NCBI GenBank assembly: GCA_910574455.1
Contig: CAJSYZ010000009.1
Location: forward strand, 4,171,040 to 4,235,039
Source of the DNA: Trichaptum fuscoviolaceum
Lineage: Eukaryota > Basidiomycota > Agaricomycetes > Hymenochaetales > Trichaptaceae
Reading direction: 5' to 3'
DNA length: 64,000 nt
A program made the translations under genes and the position numbers. Below are positions 23,216-34,774 of the stretch, piece by piece (the first letter of the stretch is position 1; each line of letters begins with the position of its first letter). The notes beneath the pieces are model-generated. The model was not told the DNA's origin, made no database searches, and worked only from the letters and a program-made list of their open reading frames with translations.

Positions 23216-23888
23216 AGAATCACCAGGAGATACTAGGGATCGAAAGCGTAAACTTTCTTTAGCATCTCTTTTTGCGAGTTTTAGAATGAAATAGATTGGT
23301 GTTTTGAATAGAGTAGAATATCCGAGTCATGCCGACAGGGGTCGTCACACTCAACGACTTTGCCTTAGAGGCTCCTGCCAGTTGTTATTGCTGCCAGTTA
23401 TTTCATCATTATTGACACAAGTACAGATGTTAGAAAAGTGGTGTTGTACGACAAGTTCAGTGCTTTCTTGTTAGAAACGGAGACGGTGATGGATAGGAAG
23501 GCGATAGATCCAGAGATTGCAATTTGATCTGTGTAAGGCGCTTCTTCAGATGGGAGTCATTGAAATTTCCGTGCAGATTACACACAGTACTATGTATGCA
23601 TGATGATTTGCAAAAGAATCACTGAGGCTCCAACAGTAGCATTGAGAGTCTGTCAGCGAAAAAAATAGTTAGGTTTCTTCCTCCATCCCCGAATGTTTCC
23701 ACGTCTGGAGAGTATCGATAGTCTGAAGGACATGATCACCGTAGTTGATGTTAAATCACGTCAGGAAGAAAGAGAATACTTAGTCGGAAGATGGATCTAT
23801 GTAGTACTACGCGTGGGAACTTGAACCAACGAGTCCGGCGACACCGTTCCTGAGCTCGACCGTTGTCTATTCCTCTCCCTAATCTACC
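23216..23888. other. Intergenic, no gene seen
   Basis: Nothing coding was recognised. The last 60 bases before B1 are pyrimidine-rich (GTTGTCTATTCCTCTCCCT), as is usual in front of fungal start codons. Confidence 0.4.
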
Positions 23889-25251
23889 ATGTCGATACAC
23901 TCTTGTTGGGCTGACGCGAAGATATTCTTTCTTATTTTCTTCGCCTTCATCCTTCTAGTCCATACCTTCCCTATCGGAAGCTCCTTTTTGAGCTTCAACG
24001 TCCTCCTGGGTGTACCCCTCTTCGGCACGCTCGTGCGCTTCCGCGTCAACTACACACCGAAGCAGAGGGAAGAGACTGTAGCGGGAGATGGGGAGGTTGA
24101 GCTTGCGTTGGAGGGCGAGCGAACGGGAGTAGAAGGATATGAGAAGGTGCGCGGATATGCACATATGATGAGGAGGGTGTATTCTGTCGAGGTGCGTTTA
24201 CTACTTCTTGTTCCTTACCTACATCAACTAATGTCTCATCCATTGAAGCGTTGGGGAGGACTGTATAAGTCAACAGTTCCAGCTTTACTATTCTGGTTCT
24301 CAACCTCGTTTGTTTGGCACATCCTGCCTAGCATCCCCCTCTGGAAAATTTCGCGCACCCTCATCTCCTTCCTCCCACCTGCCTTCATCTCCTTCCTCTC
24401 GCCCATACTTTCGACGGATGCACTCGAGGACGCTGTCGCATCCACTTTGTTTCTCCCCGCCAAGCTCGCGTTTTTCGTCCTGACGTGCCGGGCAATAACT
24501 ACCGACGCCGCACTGCCATTCTACTCTCGTCCATTGCGTGATGCGTACAAGAATGCGCTGAACGCTCTGTTCACCCCCTCTGAGCTCGCGTATCCCTTGA
24601 AAGCACTCACATCCCATCGCATACGTGGTGTTGTCCTCTGCGAGGTCCTCCGCGGGCTCTACATCTTCCTCGTTTATCAACCGCTATACATACGTCTTGG
24701 CGCATTGGATCCGGGTCTCCATCCTGACTCAAATCCATCGCAGAGAGCCCTCATCGTACGCGGGGTCATTTACACCGCATTGTTCTTCATCCTGCTGGGC
24801 GTAAGCTCTGCGATTCTGTGTCCACTGGACGTCGTAAAAGCCAGACTAAGCGCTCTCTGTCCCGATGAGGTTGACAGTATCGCACCTCGTGCGGGAAAGG
24901 AGGGTGTATTAATTCTGCTCACAGAAGACGAAGGGGAAGAGAGGGAGGAGGGGAAAAATATGTCTGAGAGAGAGGAAGATGAGCCTCTAGTAGATGCAGC
25001 AGCGCTCGAATCTACCGCCAAAGAACCTATCAAGCCAGTCCCTAGCGCGCCGAAAGCATTCCGGTATGTGCCATCTCATCACACTCATACATTCTCCTGA
25101 CTGACCCTGCCTTCCCAACAGCCTCCGTCCTGAACCTTACACCAGCTTTTGGCATTGTCTCCGCACAACTCTCGCCGAGGAAGGCGCATGCGCACTTTGG
25201 CGGGCCTGGTGGGTGACGTGGATCGGGTTGAATTTCAACTTCTCGGGATGA
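23889..25251 (+). CDS. Family B member B1: divergent mitochondrial-carrier-like protein
   Basis: Three exons (23889-24191, 24249-25063, 25122-25251) encode 415 residues. Three carrier-like repeats can be seen. The clearest signature is CPLDVVKARL, matching the mitochondrial carrier motif Px[DE]xx[KR]x[KR]. Degenerate equivalents are VPLFGTLVRFRV near the N-terminus and LPAKLAFFVLTCRAITT in the middle, both lacking the acidic residue. WGGLYKSTVPALL and EEGACALWRAWW resemble the EG...lyrG segments that follow such motifs. A long acidic loop (Glu/Asp-rich, about 24880-25030) separates the third motif from the last helix, which is unusual for carriers. The substrate is unknown, and the membrane could be mitochondrial or another organelle. 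B3 is intact too; four further copies in the window are dead. Confidence 0.75.
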
Positions 25252-25902
25252 GGCTTATTAGGTCAGGCTTTTGGAAGTCGGAGTAGGGATATGGTACGTG
25301 AATACATTTTGGGTTTTTGTCCTAAATATTGGTTTATGGTCTTAGAACTACGTTTGGTTGCTTGATTCTTCGGCTTATCGGACTCTTGTAGTTTATTTGG
25401 AAATATTGCCTTTCAATTCATTAAAAACACCCTCCTACGCAGAACTCTGAGGAGAAGGAAAACTAGTGCGGAGCAGATCGAGAGGAAGGGAACAGAGTTA
25501 GACGGAACGCACGTGCCAGGGATGTCCCGACGTGCCCGCACGATCACAACTGATACATCGCTACCTTCCTTGCTTTACTCAATCCACAACAGTCTCAACC
25601 GTACACACCGTTCGATCAATCGCAGGCCCTCCCATCCTTGTCTCCCCCTCGTATACGTGAAGATGTTATGTGCGTATTTCTGCGCCGTCAGACTCATCTT
25701 TGACCCTTTAGTCTCGTGCACATCCACAGTGAGTGGTCGACTCTTCTCCTTGTCGACTATCGCAACGATCAGACTTGGTTTTTGGCGTATATCAGAGCAC
25801 GGGACATATCACATCATAACGTACATCGTATTGTTGTCACTTACTGTGCTGGACTTTAAAAACACTTTTCTATTTAATTGATGATATCAACAGACAGAGC
25901 CA
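25252..25902. other. Intergenic, possible 5' remnant of another gene
   Basis: No domain is visible. From 25250 to 25370 the sequence is 3' flank of B1 and is shared with the dead copy B2 (GGTTTATGGTCTTAGA in both). A pyrimidine-rich stretch followed by ATG near 25664 looks like a promoter and start, but no coding region follows. Confidence 0.3.
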
Positions 25903-27407
25903 TTACTGCGTGGTTGGTTTGATCGCTGAGGGTCTGCGAACAAAGTCTTCATGACCTGCTTGGGCTAATACCGCACTCGGAGACGAGCCGTCACCCTAAA
26001 GAAATGTAAGTTGTTTTAGGGTATTTCTGCATCGAAGGAGTTTTTTGAACTCACAATCAACCCGTAAGGGAACCCAGGATCGAAAGGAACGATGCTCTCA
26101 AGATACTTGATCTGCTCGTCCGAGAGCGAGATCTTGAGAGCTTCTATGTTCGCCATCAGATGTTCGACCTTGCGACCGCCAACGACCGGGAAAACATAAG
26201 GTGCCTTCTGCATCACGTATGCGATCGCAACGGCTGGTATGCCGAGATCAGCATCCAGTCCGACTTCTTTGGCGACTTTCTCAAGTGCGTGTGACACCTT
26301 CTTCTCGTCTTCCGTTCGCTCCCAAGGTCCGAGGGCGATACGGCCGTTCTCGCCTGTCTTCCGGCGCCTGTCTTCCTCGGCATCAGAGCGCAGCTTACCC
26401 CCCGCGAGGACCATGAAGGGTGAAAGCGCAAGGCCTGTAAAGCAGGTATCAGTGTCTGCTTGGTGCAGCGAGTGAGAAGATGAACCTAGCTGACGAGCCA
26501 TGGGAATAATGTCGCGCTCAAAAGAGCGTTCCATTATGTTCCATAGTCCTTGGTAGACCACGAAGGGAGACTTTCCGTGGTCCTTTGCATACTGGTTGGC
26601 CGCTGAAACAACCCAAGCAGGAGAATCGGAAATGCCCTTCACGTACGACGAAAACATATCAGTTTTACAAAATCGCATAAGGGTTATTCAATAACAATTT
26701 ACGAACCAGGTAGAGGACCTTGCCTGCCACAACGAGATTGTGAAGACCATCCATGATCTCCTCTATGGAAGTGGTCCAGTCCCACAGGTGCACATACAGG
26801 ATATCGATGTAGCTCGTGCGTAACTTCTTTAAGCTATGAAAGATTACTGATGAGCATCGGGTTGAATATAAAGACGACGTATCAGGGCTTACCTAGCATC
26901 TACGCTGACGCGCATGCTCTTGAGGTTGTTTCCCGCATAATTGACCTTAATCTTGATGTTATCCTGACCACGCTTGAAGTTGGAGGTATACTACAAAAAC
27001 TGCGTTAGTTCCTTTCACATATGACGTGCGTAATGAATGCTAATTAACCTTCGACGCAACTACTAGCTGGTCTCGGATGCCTCGTACTTCCATCCACTCG
27101 CCGATGAACTCTTCAGAAGATTCATCCTGGCTGGAAAATTTATCAGTACGGTATCCAATGCATTAAAGATTCTTACTTACTAGTTATTCGAGGTGTCGAT
27201 GAAGTTTCCTCCAGCCTCATAGTATGCGTCGAGGAGCTTGAACGACGATTCCTTGTCCATCGCGCCCATCCCCAGCGCCGCCCACTTGTCACCAATACTC
27301 GCGGCGCCGAGTTGGAGGGGTGACACGCGTACGCCTGCGAGGGGGCTCAGGACGCGATAACGGCCCAGGGGGGTCGGCGGGTTGGGAGGGGGCTGCCAAA
27401 GAGACAT
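25903..27407 (-). CDS. Aryl-alcohol dehydrogenase (aldo-keto reductase family)
   Basis: Seven exons read from right to left (27407-27181, 27130-27049, 26990-26893, 26833-26707, 26636-26486, 26434-26055, 25995-25903) give 385 residues, the usual length of white-rot aryl-alcohol dehydrogenases. The aldo-keto reductase catalytic tetrad is present: D71 (GNFIDTS), Y76 (NNYQ), K103 (VVASKYT) and H151 (ILYVHLWDW). [10 protein letters not shown] and the C-terminal NADP-binding part ([13 protein letters not shown], ...[12 protein letters not shown]) also fit. The family reduces aromatic aldehydes to alcohols with NADPH in the cytosol, supporting lignin-related metabolism. The last exon is separated by a 59-nt intron; reading through it would give a wrong C-terminus. 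Intact. Confidence 0.93.
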
Positions 27408-27850
27408 GCTGTGATAACTCGAAGTGATGTTATTATGACCTTTGGTTCGAAAGAAGTTGGGGTGACATTTGGACGAAGAGGGCCGTATTTATACCCATTC
27501 CTCAACGTATACCATGTTAATGAGGCACTCCAGTAGCACCTACCTAGTAATATCCTTTCAGGGTAATCGATGTCCAGTAATTGGAAACGATAATAGAAAC
27601 AATCAATACACCCGTAGAAATGAAGGGAGGCCGCGCATACGTGTAGGCTTTGCCGGAGAGTTTTGCAATATCCTCGATGCCTAATTCGTTTGTTTTCTAG
27701 GACAATCTTCATGAATATTTGAATGAGGCCTCCGAAGCTACCGTGGAATAATTACCTTTTCCAGCTACCTCCTGCCCTGAGCGTAAGTAGCCTTTAGTCA
27801 TTGATTTTACTCGGCTGTTCGTTCTTCCTTCTTGTCACGAAAATCTCTAA
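27408..27850. promoter_or_regulatory. Upstream region of the aryl-alcohol dehydrogenase gene
   Basis: No gene is seen. This is the 5' flank of the minus-strand dehydrogenase. Specific regulatory sites could not be assigned from sequence alone. Confidence 0.3.
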
Positions 27851-27854
27851 TTTC

Positions 27855-29005
27855 AGATAAGGCCCTTGTATATACATTGTAGAGGCATAATGCATGGTAA
27901 TGAGAAATCTTATTATGCACACATATATAAAGCGTAGGCGGTACCTTATCCCAGTATTGTAGTGACTATAATCGGTGATAATGGGCCGACATTATTGTGA
28001 GCCCTTGCAATGGGCCACAATATTGCCGGGCCCTTGCAATGTACCACCATATTGCTAAAACAGGTAATACCACGATAAGGGCTTTGACATGTTCCTAACG
28101 TGACACAATGCTCTATCTATATTAGGGTCACTAGTAATTATAGCACGCTTGGTTCATTATCAAATATATATATATTTAAACGTAAATACAAATACAGATG
28201 TATCTAAGTACTACATACAAAGAAAGAAACTTACAAATCATATGTGCGGAAGCCGGTTCACCGTGCAAGGCCAGACTTGGCACACGATAAAAATAGCACA
28301 AAAACAGCATAAGCCACAGCTCAAAGAAGAGACTCAAGTTAGCACTCTAGAAGTGGATAGTCCTGCATTTTGTCTTGACAAGTCCTGAGCTGTGATAGCA
28401 AGCAAAAGAGCAACCAGATACTCAGCCAGCCAAGTTGTCGAAGCATAAATTATGAGCCCAAAGAAAATCCAGCAACCAGACACCTCAACAAGAGAGAAAC
28501 CCAGATCAAAAAAACAACCAGATGACTAGATGTCCGCGCTGATGCGCAGACATGAATTGCCCAGCGCAGTCGTTGTCCCGTCGTCCGTAAGTCTTGCCCC
28601 ACACGTAGTGGTTGGGGAAAGAAAGCTAACCTTTCACACGGTCTACATGACGCGACTAACACAAGTGAATATCGCGTGTGAACCGGATGCTCCGGCTATT
28701 AGGACACAACTTATCCCGATCTGTTGTCTTTGTTCCCGTTCCTCAGCCACTTCATTTTCCACGCCACTAGTAATACAAGTGACCGGTATGTACCCGGTAA
28801 TATGACATCATATTGTGACCCATTGCAGTCGCATTATCAGACCCGGCTAATATGGTGCCAAAAATTGCCTTTCCATTATCAACCTATAAAATATTGCATG
28901 AGAATTGTCAGCCCCTCAAAATATGATATATTTAAATCATATTGTATATCTAATATAACCCTACTATAAGCTAAGAGCATACTGTACTTGCATTGTAGGC
29001 ACCAC
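27855..29005. mobile_element. Possible AT-rich non-autonomous DNA transposon
   Basis: Near 27990-28060 a unit of about 29 bp containing GAGCCCTTGCAATGGGCC/GGGCCCTTGCAATGTACC is repeated. In opposite orientation at 28795-28870 there are diverged versions (ATATTGTGACCCATTGCAG, GCTAATATGGTGCC). Inverted subterminal repeats around an AT-rich body suggest an old mobile element, but clean termini and a target duplication were not found. Confidence 0.3.
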
Positions 29006-30340
29006 CATTAATTGGAGATTTTCGTGATGCTGTCGTCCACGGTCCACCTCTCCTCTTCAAGAAGATCTGCATTTCAAAGACCTCGGCACTCTACTTCAAG
29101 CATGACGTACTTATAACAACCGTCTGAGTGTGACGTTCTCAGACTGCAAAAATATCAAACACTTCTACAAGTACTACATGCGGATTACGGTCAAACTACA
29201 ACCATCGTCTTTCAGAACTCAGAAAATTGACGACGACAGGTCTCCAAGATCGAGGTAGGAATTAGCAACCTGATCTTCTGCCGAGGTTTAACGTTCGTTG
29301 GACGGTGAAGCTGTACGCTGGCATGACCGAGAGCTAGATTGTGAGCTCCGAGTCGGTCGCACTGTACCTGCGATCTGAATGACTCACGCCCACAGGATAC
29401 CGAGTTTCAGAGAAGCTACCTGGAGCGGAGCAAAAGCAAAAGCGAAACGATGCTTCAAGTTCATGTTCAAGTTGTCCAATTCCGGCCAGGCCGGGGACCG
29501 TGCGAACTTAGATTGGATCGACCTGCTGTGCGATTTTATTGTGAACGAGGTTCTTACTACCACCAAGATACTCAGAGGTCGAGGATCAAAATCACTAGAT
29601 CCTCTGTCATGTTGCTCCAATGGTACCGAACGTCTCAAAACTCTGCACACTACCGGCATCTCAACACCATTTTTCTAACAAGAGAGATGAAGAATCTACT
29701 GTCCCTCAATCGACGGCACTTTCTCTACATTGCAGGAATACAAGGCAGCAGCTTGTCTTGAGCTTACCACTTTACCATTGGGCCATTCTTCATTAGCCCG
29801 AGTAGCTGTTGTTGTGGTATTCTCGCAGCCCATCTTCACGCACGGCGTAGGTAATAGTCCATAGTCAAAGCAGAGATGGATGGCTGATCGGAGTCCACTG
29901 GCATTGTCCACGACGACCAAACTATGGCCAGACAACGATGAAGCAAATACCGTCATTTCCTATGCATACTGCTTTCGCATTGTTGTTCACCCGCCACTCC
30001 TCTATGTCGTGCGCCACTTGCGGGCGCTCATAAAGCATGACTCATTACCGCCTTCCCTTTTCGCAGCTCAACGGTCTATATCTCATTCAAGAAGACATTG
30101 TTTCGTAATCGACCTAGAAATACATGATACATACAATGGTCCGCGTAATGACAATTCTGGCGATAGGAACCATCGGTGGGGCCCCAAAGTAAGTTTGGAC
30201 TTCCTTGATATTTCCGTACGTCTTCATCATGTCGTCATCCCTTAGGTCTCCATTCCTATTTATCTTGCCTTCTCATCACCTCGACTCACAGAAGACGTCG
30301 ACTTCCGTATCTCATATTCCGAACGCTCATCCAACGAACA
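29006..30340. other. Stretch without a supported gene
   Basis: Frames of 90-120 codons occur on both strands at 29.4-29.7 kb and mirror each other. A pyrimidine-rich run with ATG at 30341 marks the next gene. Nothing else was recognised. Confidence 0.35.
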
Positions 30341-31330
30341 ATGAAACGGGATAAAGATGTAAAGGGCTTGATCGCCAACCTCGGTCAGTGGGCTGCGACG
30401 GAAATCTCATCTGCTCGGGAATTTGAAGGAGTGGACACGGGTGCTTTTTCGATAAGAAGCTCGAGACGCTCGGACGACATGGCGGACGACGACGCTATCT
30501 CTTTCTTGTCAGATTCAACCAATGCCACCATGGATGATAATCCAGGGCCAGGGCGAGTCTTGGACAAATTTATCTATCAGGCAATCGGGAGGAAAATCGA
30601 GCGATTCGCAGGACGCGTTTCGATCCCCTTTCTCCCTCCAGGCGCTATTGTCTTTCGCATCATGGAATTGCAAGGGAACACACCTCTTCCTCCTTTCAAA
30701 CGGCGCCCTTTGTCAGAGGTGATGGATGATATATCTATTCTTCCGAATGGAAACTCCATTATGAAGGGGCTCAGAGCTCTGCTTAAGCAAACGCGGTGAG
30801 CTCAGATTATATCACTACTGCGAACAATAACAATGAACAGGAATACCGTAGATCAAGCTCGTTCCCCCGATGTACGGTAGCGCTCACTGGATTAATTCAC
30901 TTGGCCGTCCGCTATGACTTTTGCATGGATTTTTATTGCGGAGCGCCACAGAAGCAACTAACGACGCACCTGAATAGCGTAGCAGCACGAATTCCAGACA
31001 ACCATTCCCAACTGTCATACCTACTCCTTTTATCCACCCTTTCTGAAGCTACGTTCCAGTTATACGAGCACCACGAACCCACCATAGAGCTCTCGCGGTC
31101 GCTACACGACGGTCTATTAGAGATCCTACAAGCCGTACAGTGCGTGTTGCGTCCACACAATTAATTGGAATTAGAATCAAAGATTCATGTTCACTTACAT
31201 CCCAGGCTTAACCCTCGCAGGCTTCTTGAATGTGTTGGTACGGCTTGTTCTAACTATGCCCTTGCAGCATCGTGTATTCTTTCTTTTGACTTCGATCACG
31301 ATCGCAACAGTGACATGGATGGTGTTATAA
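30341..31330 (+). CDS. Hypothetical protein with two C-terminal membrane segments
   Basis: Spliced model: 30341-30795, 30841-30871, 30952-31139, 31183-31330. The phases match and the result is 273 residues. The first part is polar and likely partly disordered (SFSIR-type Ser/Asp-rich stretch), then mixed helical segments (GSIMKGLRALL-like; LLLLSTLSEATFQLYEHH). The last exon encodes two hydrophobic stretches (YIPGLTLAGFLNVLVRLVL and VFFLLTSITIATVTWMVL), so the protein looks anchored by its C-terminus. The family was not recognised. The 31-nt second exon is inferred from phase only and is the least certain part. Confidence 0.55.
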
Positions 31331-31632
31331 AATCAACTTACTACCTATCCGTTTTTCTGGTCCGGGCTCTGGCTACACTTCGTATGGAAAGCTATCTAGC
31401 CGATTCTACCGATGGCAGCTACCGTGCGATACTAAAATACGCATTTTATAATTGGTTTCATACCATCTCATACCTAATACTGAGGCATTACGCACATTGC
31501 ATAATCGACGCTCTCGATCAACTAGAGCTGGTACTCGCTTTACGAAGTTCATTCCTTGTGTGAGTGGTCTAGCATATTATTACACTTTGCAGTTCCGGCT
31601 AAAGCTTAAAAAGACATGAGGACGCTCAGAAT

Positions 31633-32301
31633 ATGTTTCCCTTCTGCTACGTGATAGCCAAGACGACTCCGGTCGTAAACTCGATTGCTCTTCCAAGAAG
31701 AGTAAATAATCCCTCGGCTATTCAAAGGTTATCAGATACGATCGGAAAGCGTACTTCACGACTTCTGAAGTCCTACGTGAGGCTCACAGCCGCGATTGAA
31801 GTGAGCACATCGAAACATTGCTGTCAGCAAACGCGAAAAGACACAAGCCATATGGGAGATGATGTCGGTTTCTTGCGGTCGATCAATCAAGCAATCAAAG
31901 CCCATGCTGGCCAGGGCCACCTTACGGAGGAGTTTAGGAGTGTTCAAGAGGTCCTTAAGAGTTCTTGCGGAGACGAACTAGCAATACAAGAATGGAAGAG
32001 ATACAAGTCGATTTGTAGAGCGCGAGATGCCTGGGGAAAGTATCTGCTGTCTGATTTTGACTGGGATTGGGACCTTTCACAGAGTCTGGAAATCCTTTTC
32101 AGCACCCAGGGACAGGAGGATACGAGCCGTAGGATTGTCATTGGTCATGGCGGGCAGATAACCTTACCTGTACAAGTTGCCTCTGAACAGGCAAGATTTC
32201 CACGGTCAGTAAGAATCGAAATTGTAACTAGCACCGGAGTGACCTTATATAAGACGTATCATGCGAAATCTTCCTCTAGCCTATGTAACGTACATAGATA
32301 G
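31633..32301 (+). CDS. Hypothetical protein, about 222 residues
   Basis: A long open frame of ordinary composition. The middle is strongly helical (FLRSINQAIKAH, EEFRSVQEVLKSS, ELAIQEWKRYKSICRARDAW), and the end looks beta-rich (SVRIEIVTSTGVTLYKTYH). The ATG at 31633 is the first in frame. An upstream exon in 31.3-31.6 kb is possible because coding-like sequence (FFWSGLWLHFVWK) lies there in another frame. Family and function unknown. Confidence 0.45.
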   Translation: MFPFCYVIAKTTPVVNSIALPRRVNNPSAIQRLSDTIGKRTSRLLKSYVRLTAAIEVSTSKHCCQQTRKDTSHMGDDVGFLRSINQAIKAHAGQGHLTEEFRSVQEVLKSSCGDELAIQEWKRYKSICRARDAWGKYLLSDFDWDWDLSQSLEILFSTQGQEDTSRRIVIGHGGQITLPVQVASEQARFPRSVRIEIVTSTGVTLYKTYHAKSSSSLCNVHR

Positions 32302-33300
32302 AGTTTGCAATATTTGACAGGTCAATATTTGACGTGATATTAAATAGCTGAACATGTTTCAATCAACGGGCACAAATAAGTTTCAGTAACCCCGAGAGGG
32401 CCGAGAGCCAGAGTTATAAAATTAAGATAGGAATTGTTGATCTAATTTCTCTTCTCCTATTGAATGAATGTCGACGATCTCTGGTAGTTTGCTCTAGATG
32501 ATAGTAACCGTCCACGGGGGTAACAGTTGAGCCGAGGGCGATTCAGAAGACAATCAGGCGAGGTCATCGTTCTTCAAGATCAGTACATCGTGCGTTCAGA
32601 ACCTGGTTCTGGACGGAAGGATAAGGTACTACATAGACATCGGGTATGAGGTTTATGGGGTTCACCGTTTGTGAATGTCTTCTGATGGACGTGCGGAACA
32701 GTATTACGATAGTATATGATGCGGCATGACGCTTACCGACAGTCATCCCAGGGAAGCTAGCTACGCAAGATTACGCTCGCCGCCATGGTGAGTGATTGTA
32801 TATTGACAGATGCAAAGACTTGGTTGAAAGAAGGCTAAAGTGGGCGTGCAACACTGCAACGGCCTATTCAAGAGGCAAGCGTGAGCCTGAGAAACCAATG
32901 CTATATTCCCGAACACCGTAGGTAGTGAGGGTTATGGCGGCTTTAATGTTACGCTCGTCTAAAGCAAAAAGTTTGTACTCACGTGCCCAATGATTGAGGC
33001 CTGGACTGTCTGTCTTCTCTTCCGAGTCTGAGAGCGGCCCCTATGCTATGATGTTTCTCCTAAAAAAATTCACTCTCAAAGAGGTACCGTGACCCGGCTT
33101 TATCTCATTTTTGGAGTAAGTTCCCACGGGTAGTAGTCCCCGACGCTTGCGGCTGCGACTGGTATAGCTCGAGCTACCGACTCTCTGATCCTGACGCGCG
33201 TGCAAACGGCTCCTGAGCAAGCATTGTCACTGCCTTCAATTGTATTCCGGGAATCTTTGGCCTCGGACTTGGGCGAAGTCGTGACTCACCGACCGAAGCA
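32302..33300. other. Intergenic, no gene seen
   Basis: No coding exon, repeat or element was recognised in this stretch. Confidence 0.35.
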
Positions 33301-33319
33301 TGTTCTGGTCCGATAATCT

Positions 33320-34366
33320 ATGACACCCCTGATGCGTCGAACACATCTATGTCTGCTCTTCCAGCTAGTTCTCCCCGCCAGTTGCTTGCGGATCCAGCTG
33401 TGGTGGCTCGAGCGAAGAAGGAGGCGATGCTGCGCACTCGGAGGCGAGAGCAGCAGCTTGTCTGTCACCTACGCCGGCGTCACGCACTGTGCCATTGGAA
33501 ATAACGCAGAGGAGAGTGTATTCATAGCCCGGCCAGCTGTCAGTGTTGACCATTCGGAAGCAAAGTCGAGTTCGTTCGTGGATACGAGTATGCAAGCGGA
33601 CTCTGGGCTGGGCCTTATAGAGTTGTTTGACTCGGCATCCAGTGTTTCGACCTCGACTCACCGGAAGGACTCTGATAACTGTAGTCTCGATAAGATGTCT
33701 CTAACTGAATCAAGACGCAATGGGAAGCAGGAGCAAGTTGAAGCACCTTCAAAGTCGACTGAATCTTTGGCTCTGACTTCGTCCACTGGGCCGGTACCTG
33801 TCCTTTCAGAGATTGACGCGTTCCTTCCGGAAGACCTAGTCCTGCCATCGGAGTCTGTCCTATCGATGGCGTTGGAGGAGTCGGGCTCAGATCTGGTATT
33901 GGTTCCTTGTCTTCCTGGTCTTGAAGGTGAGTCTTTTGATTAAATGTCCAGTATTCAGGGGTCTGTCATCAATGCAGTCTCAGCGGAAGCTGTACCCGTC
34001 CCACAGACCTCTCCTGAGTTATCACATTTTGGAGACGAGGCTTCTGTTGCACCGTCTTTGACCAAGTCGCTTGTGCCGCTGAGATCTGTCTGCGAGAATA
34101 TGCCTTCAAGAAGTGGGGGAAGTTCGGACACCCATGAGCAGACACCGTCCTTGTTCTCGGCGACATCGGTACAGACCCCAGAAGCAGCACTCGCGTCTGT
34201 GCTTGTGGTTCATATGGTAGGGAAAAGAGGTGGATTGCGATGTGATGATGATGAGATGGATTGCGAGGGCCGTATACGAGATGCTCGGACGCTCAGGTTC
34301 AGAAAGCGGTCGTTAGAGGCTTTGCAGAAAAAACGTTTTGTCAGCCATTGCTTAGGGACTTCCTGA
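33320..34366 (+). CDS. Hypothetical Ser/Thr-rich protein, model uncertain
   Basis: Two open frames (33320-33943 and 33944-34366) may be exons of one gene. A possible donor (GAAG|GTGAGT near 33926) and acceptor (ATTCAG near 33958) would join ...PGLEG to SVINAVSAEAV. That intron would be only about 32 nt, which is very short. Near 33360-33510 another frame (LLADPAVVARAKKEAMLRTR) also looks coding, so the start is unclear. The product would be Ser-rich, acidic in the middle and basic at the end (RTLRFRKRSLEALQKKR), probably disordered. No family recognised. Confidence 0.35.
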
Positions 34367-34696
34367 ATAGTAGTCGGGAGAAGCTCGAGGATGTCGGTGA
34401 CAATGATATCCTCAACTCTACTATTGATTGTCTGTTCTTTGAATTTTAGTTGTATATACTCTTGCTTCGAGTACCTTGTTCTTGATCCATGAAGGAGCAT
34501 CTGGCAAAAGATTCTAGCAAAGTCATAGCATAGTATCTCTCCTGACTCCTGAGCCAGTGCAGTGAGCTACGAAAGACTGGAAACATTAGGATCGTGGAAA
34601 GACAGTTGACAATATATATCTCTGTGTCATCTGTATGAAGCAAATCTTCTTTGAGAGTGGGCAGTGAGATTTCAGTCTGAGACTCATTCCGTTAGT

Positions 34697-34752
34697 TAAC
34701 GCCCTGAGGGTGTTTGGGTTTTGCCAGCAACTAGCTGGCCCTCAGGGCGTTA
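34697..34752. repeat. Perfect 14-bp inverted repeat (hairpin or tiny TIR element)
   Basis: TAACGCCCTGAGGG (34697-34710) and its exact reverse complement (34739-34752) flank 28 bases that hold an inner GCCAGC...GCTGGC stem. It lies about 25 bp before the homology of the broken carrier gene B2 begins. It could be a minute foldback element; no clear target duplication is visible. Confidence 0.6.
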
Positions 34753-34774
34753 TAGGTCACAACGCTTGCTCGAC

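Noticed and set aside
24300..24680. 126-codon minus-strand frame
   Set aside because: Antisense shadow of B1 exon 2, rich in Arg/Glu as expected for a mirror of a hydrophobic coding sequence.
26016..26055. Read-through C-terminus [12 protein letters not shown] for the aryl-alcohol dehydrogenase
   Set aside because: This is intron sequence; a GTGAGT donor and TTTAG acceptor join to an exon whose end ([12 protein letters not shown]) resembles the C-terminus of the enzyme family.
29379..29678. Frames of 90-100 codons on both strands
   Set aside because: Mutually antisense and without recognisable domain or consistent introns.
31801..31844. Possible intron in the 31633-32301 gene
   Set aside because: Splicing it out leads to a premature stop and destroys a plausible helical sequence that is open without splicing.
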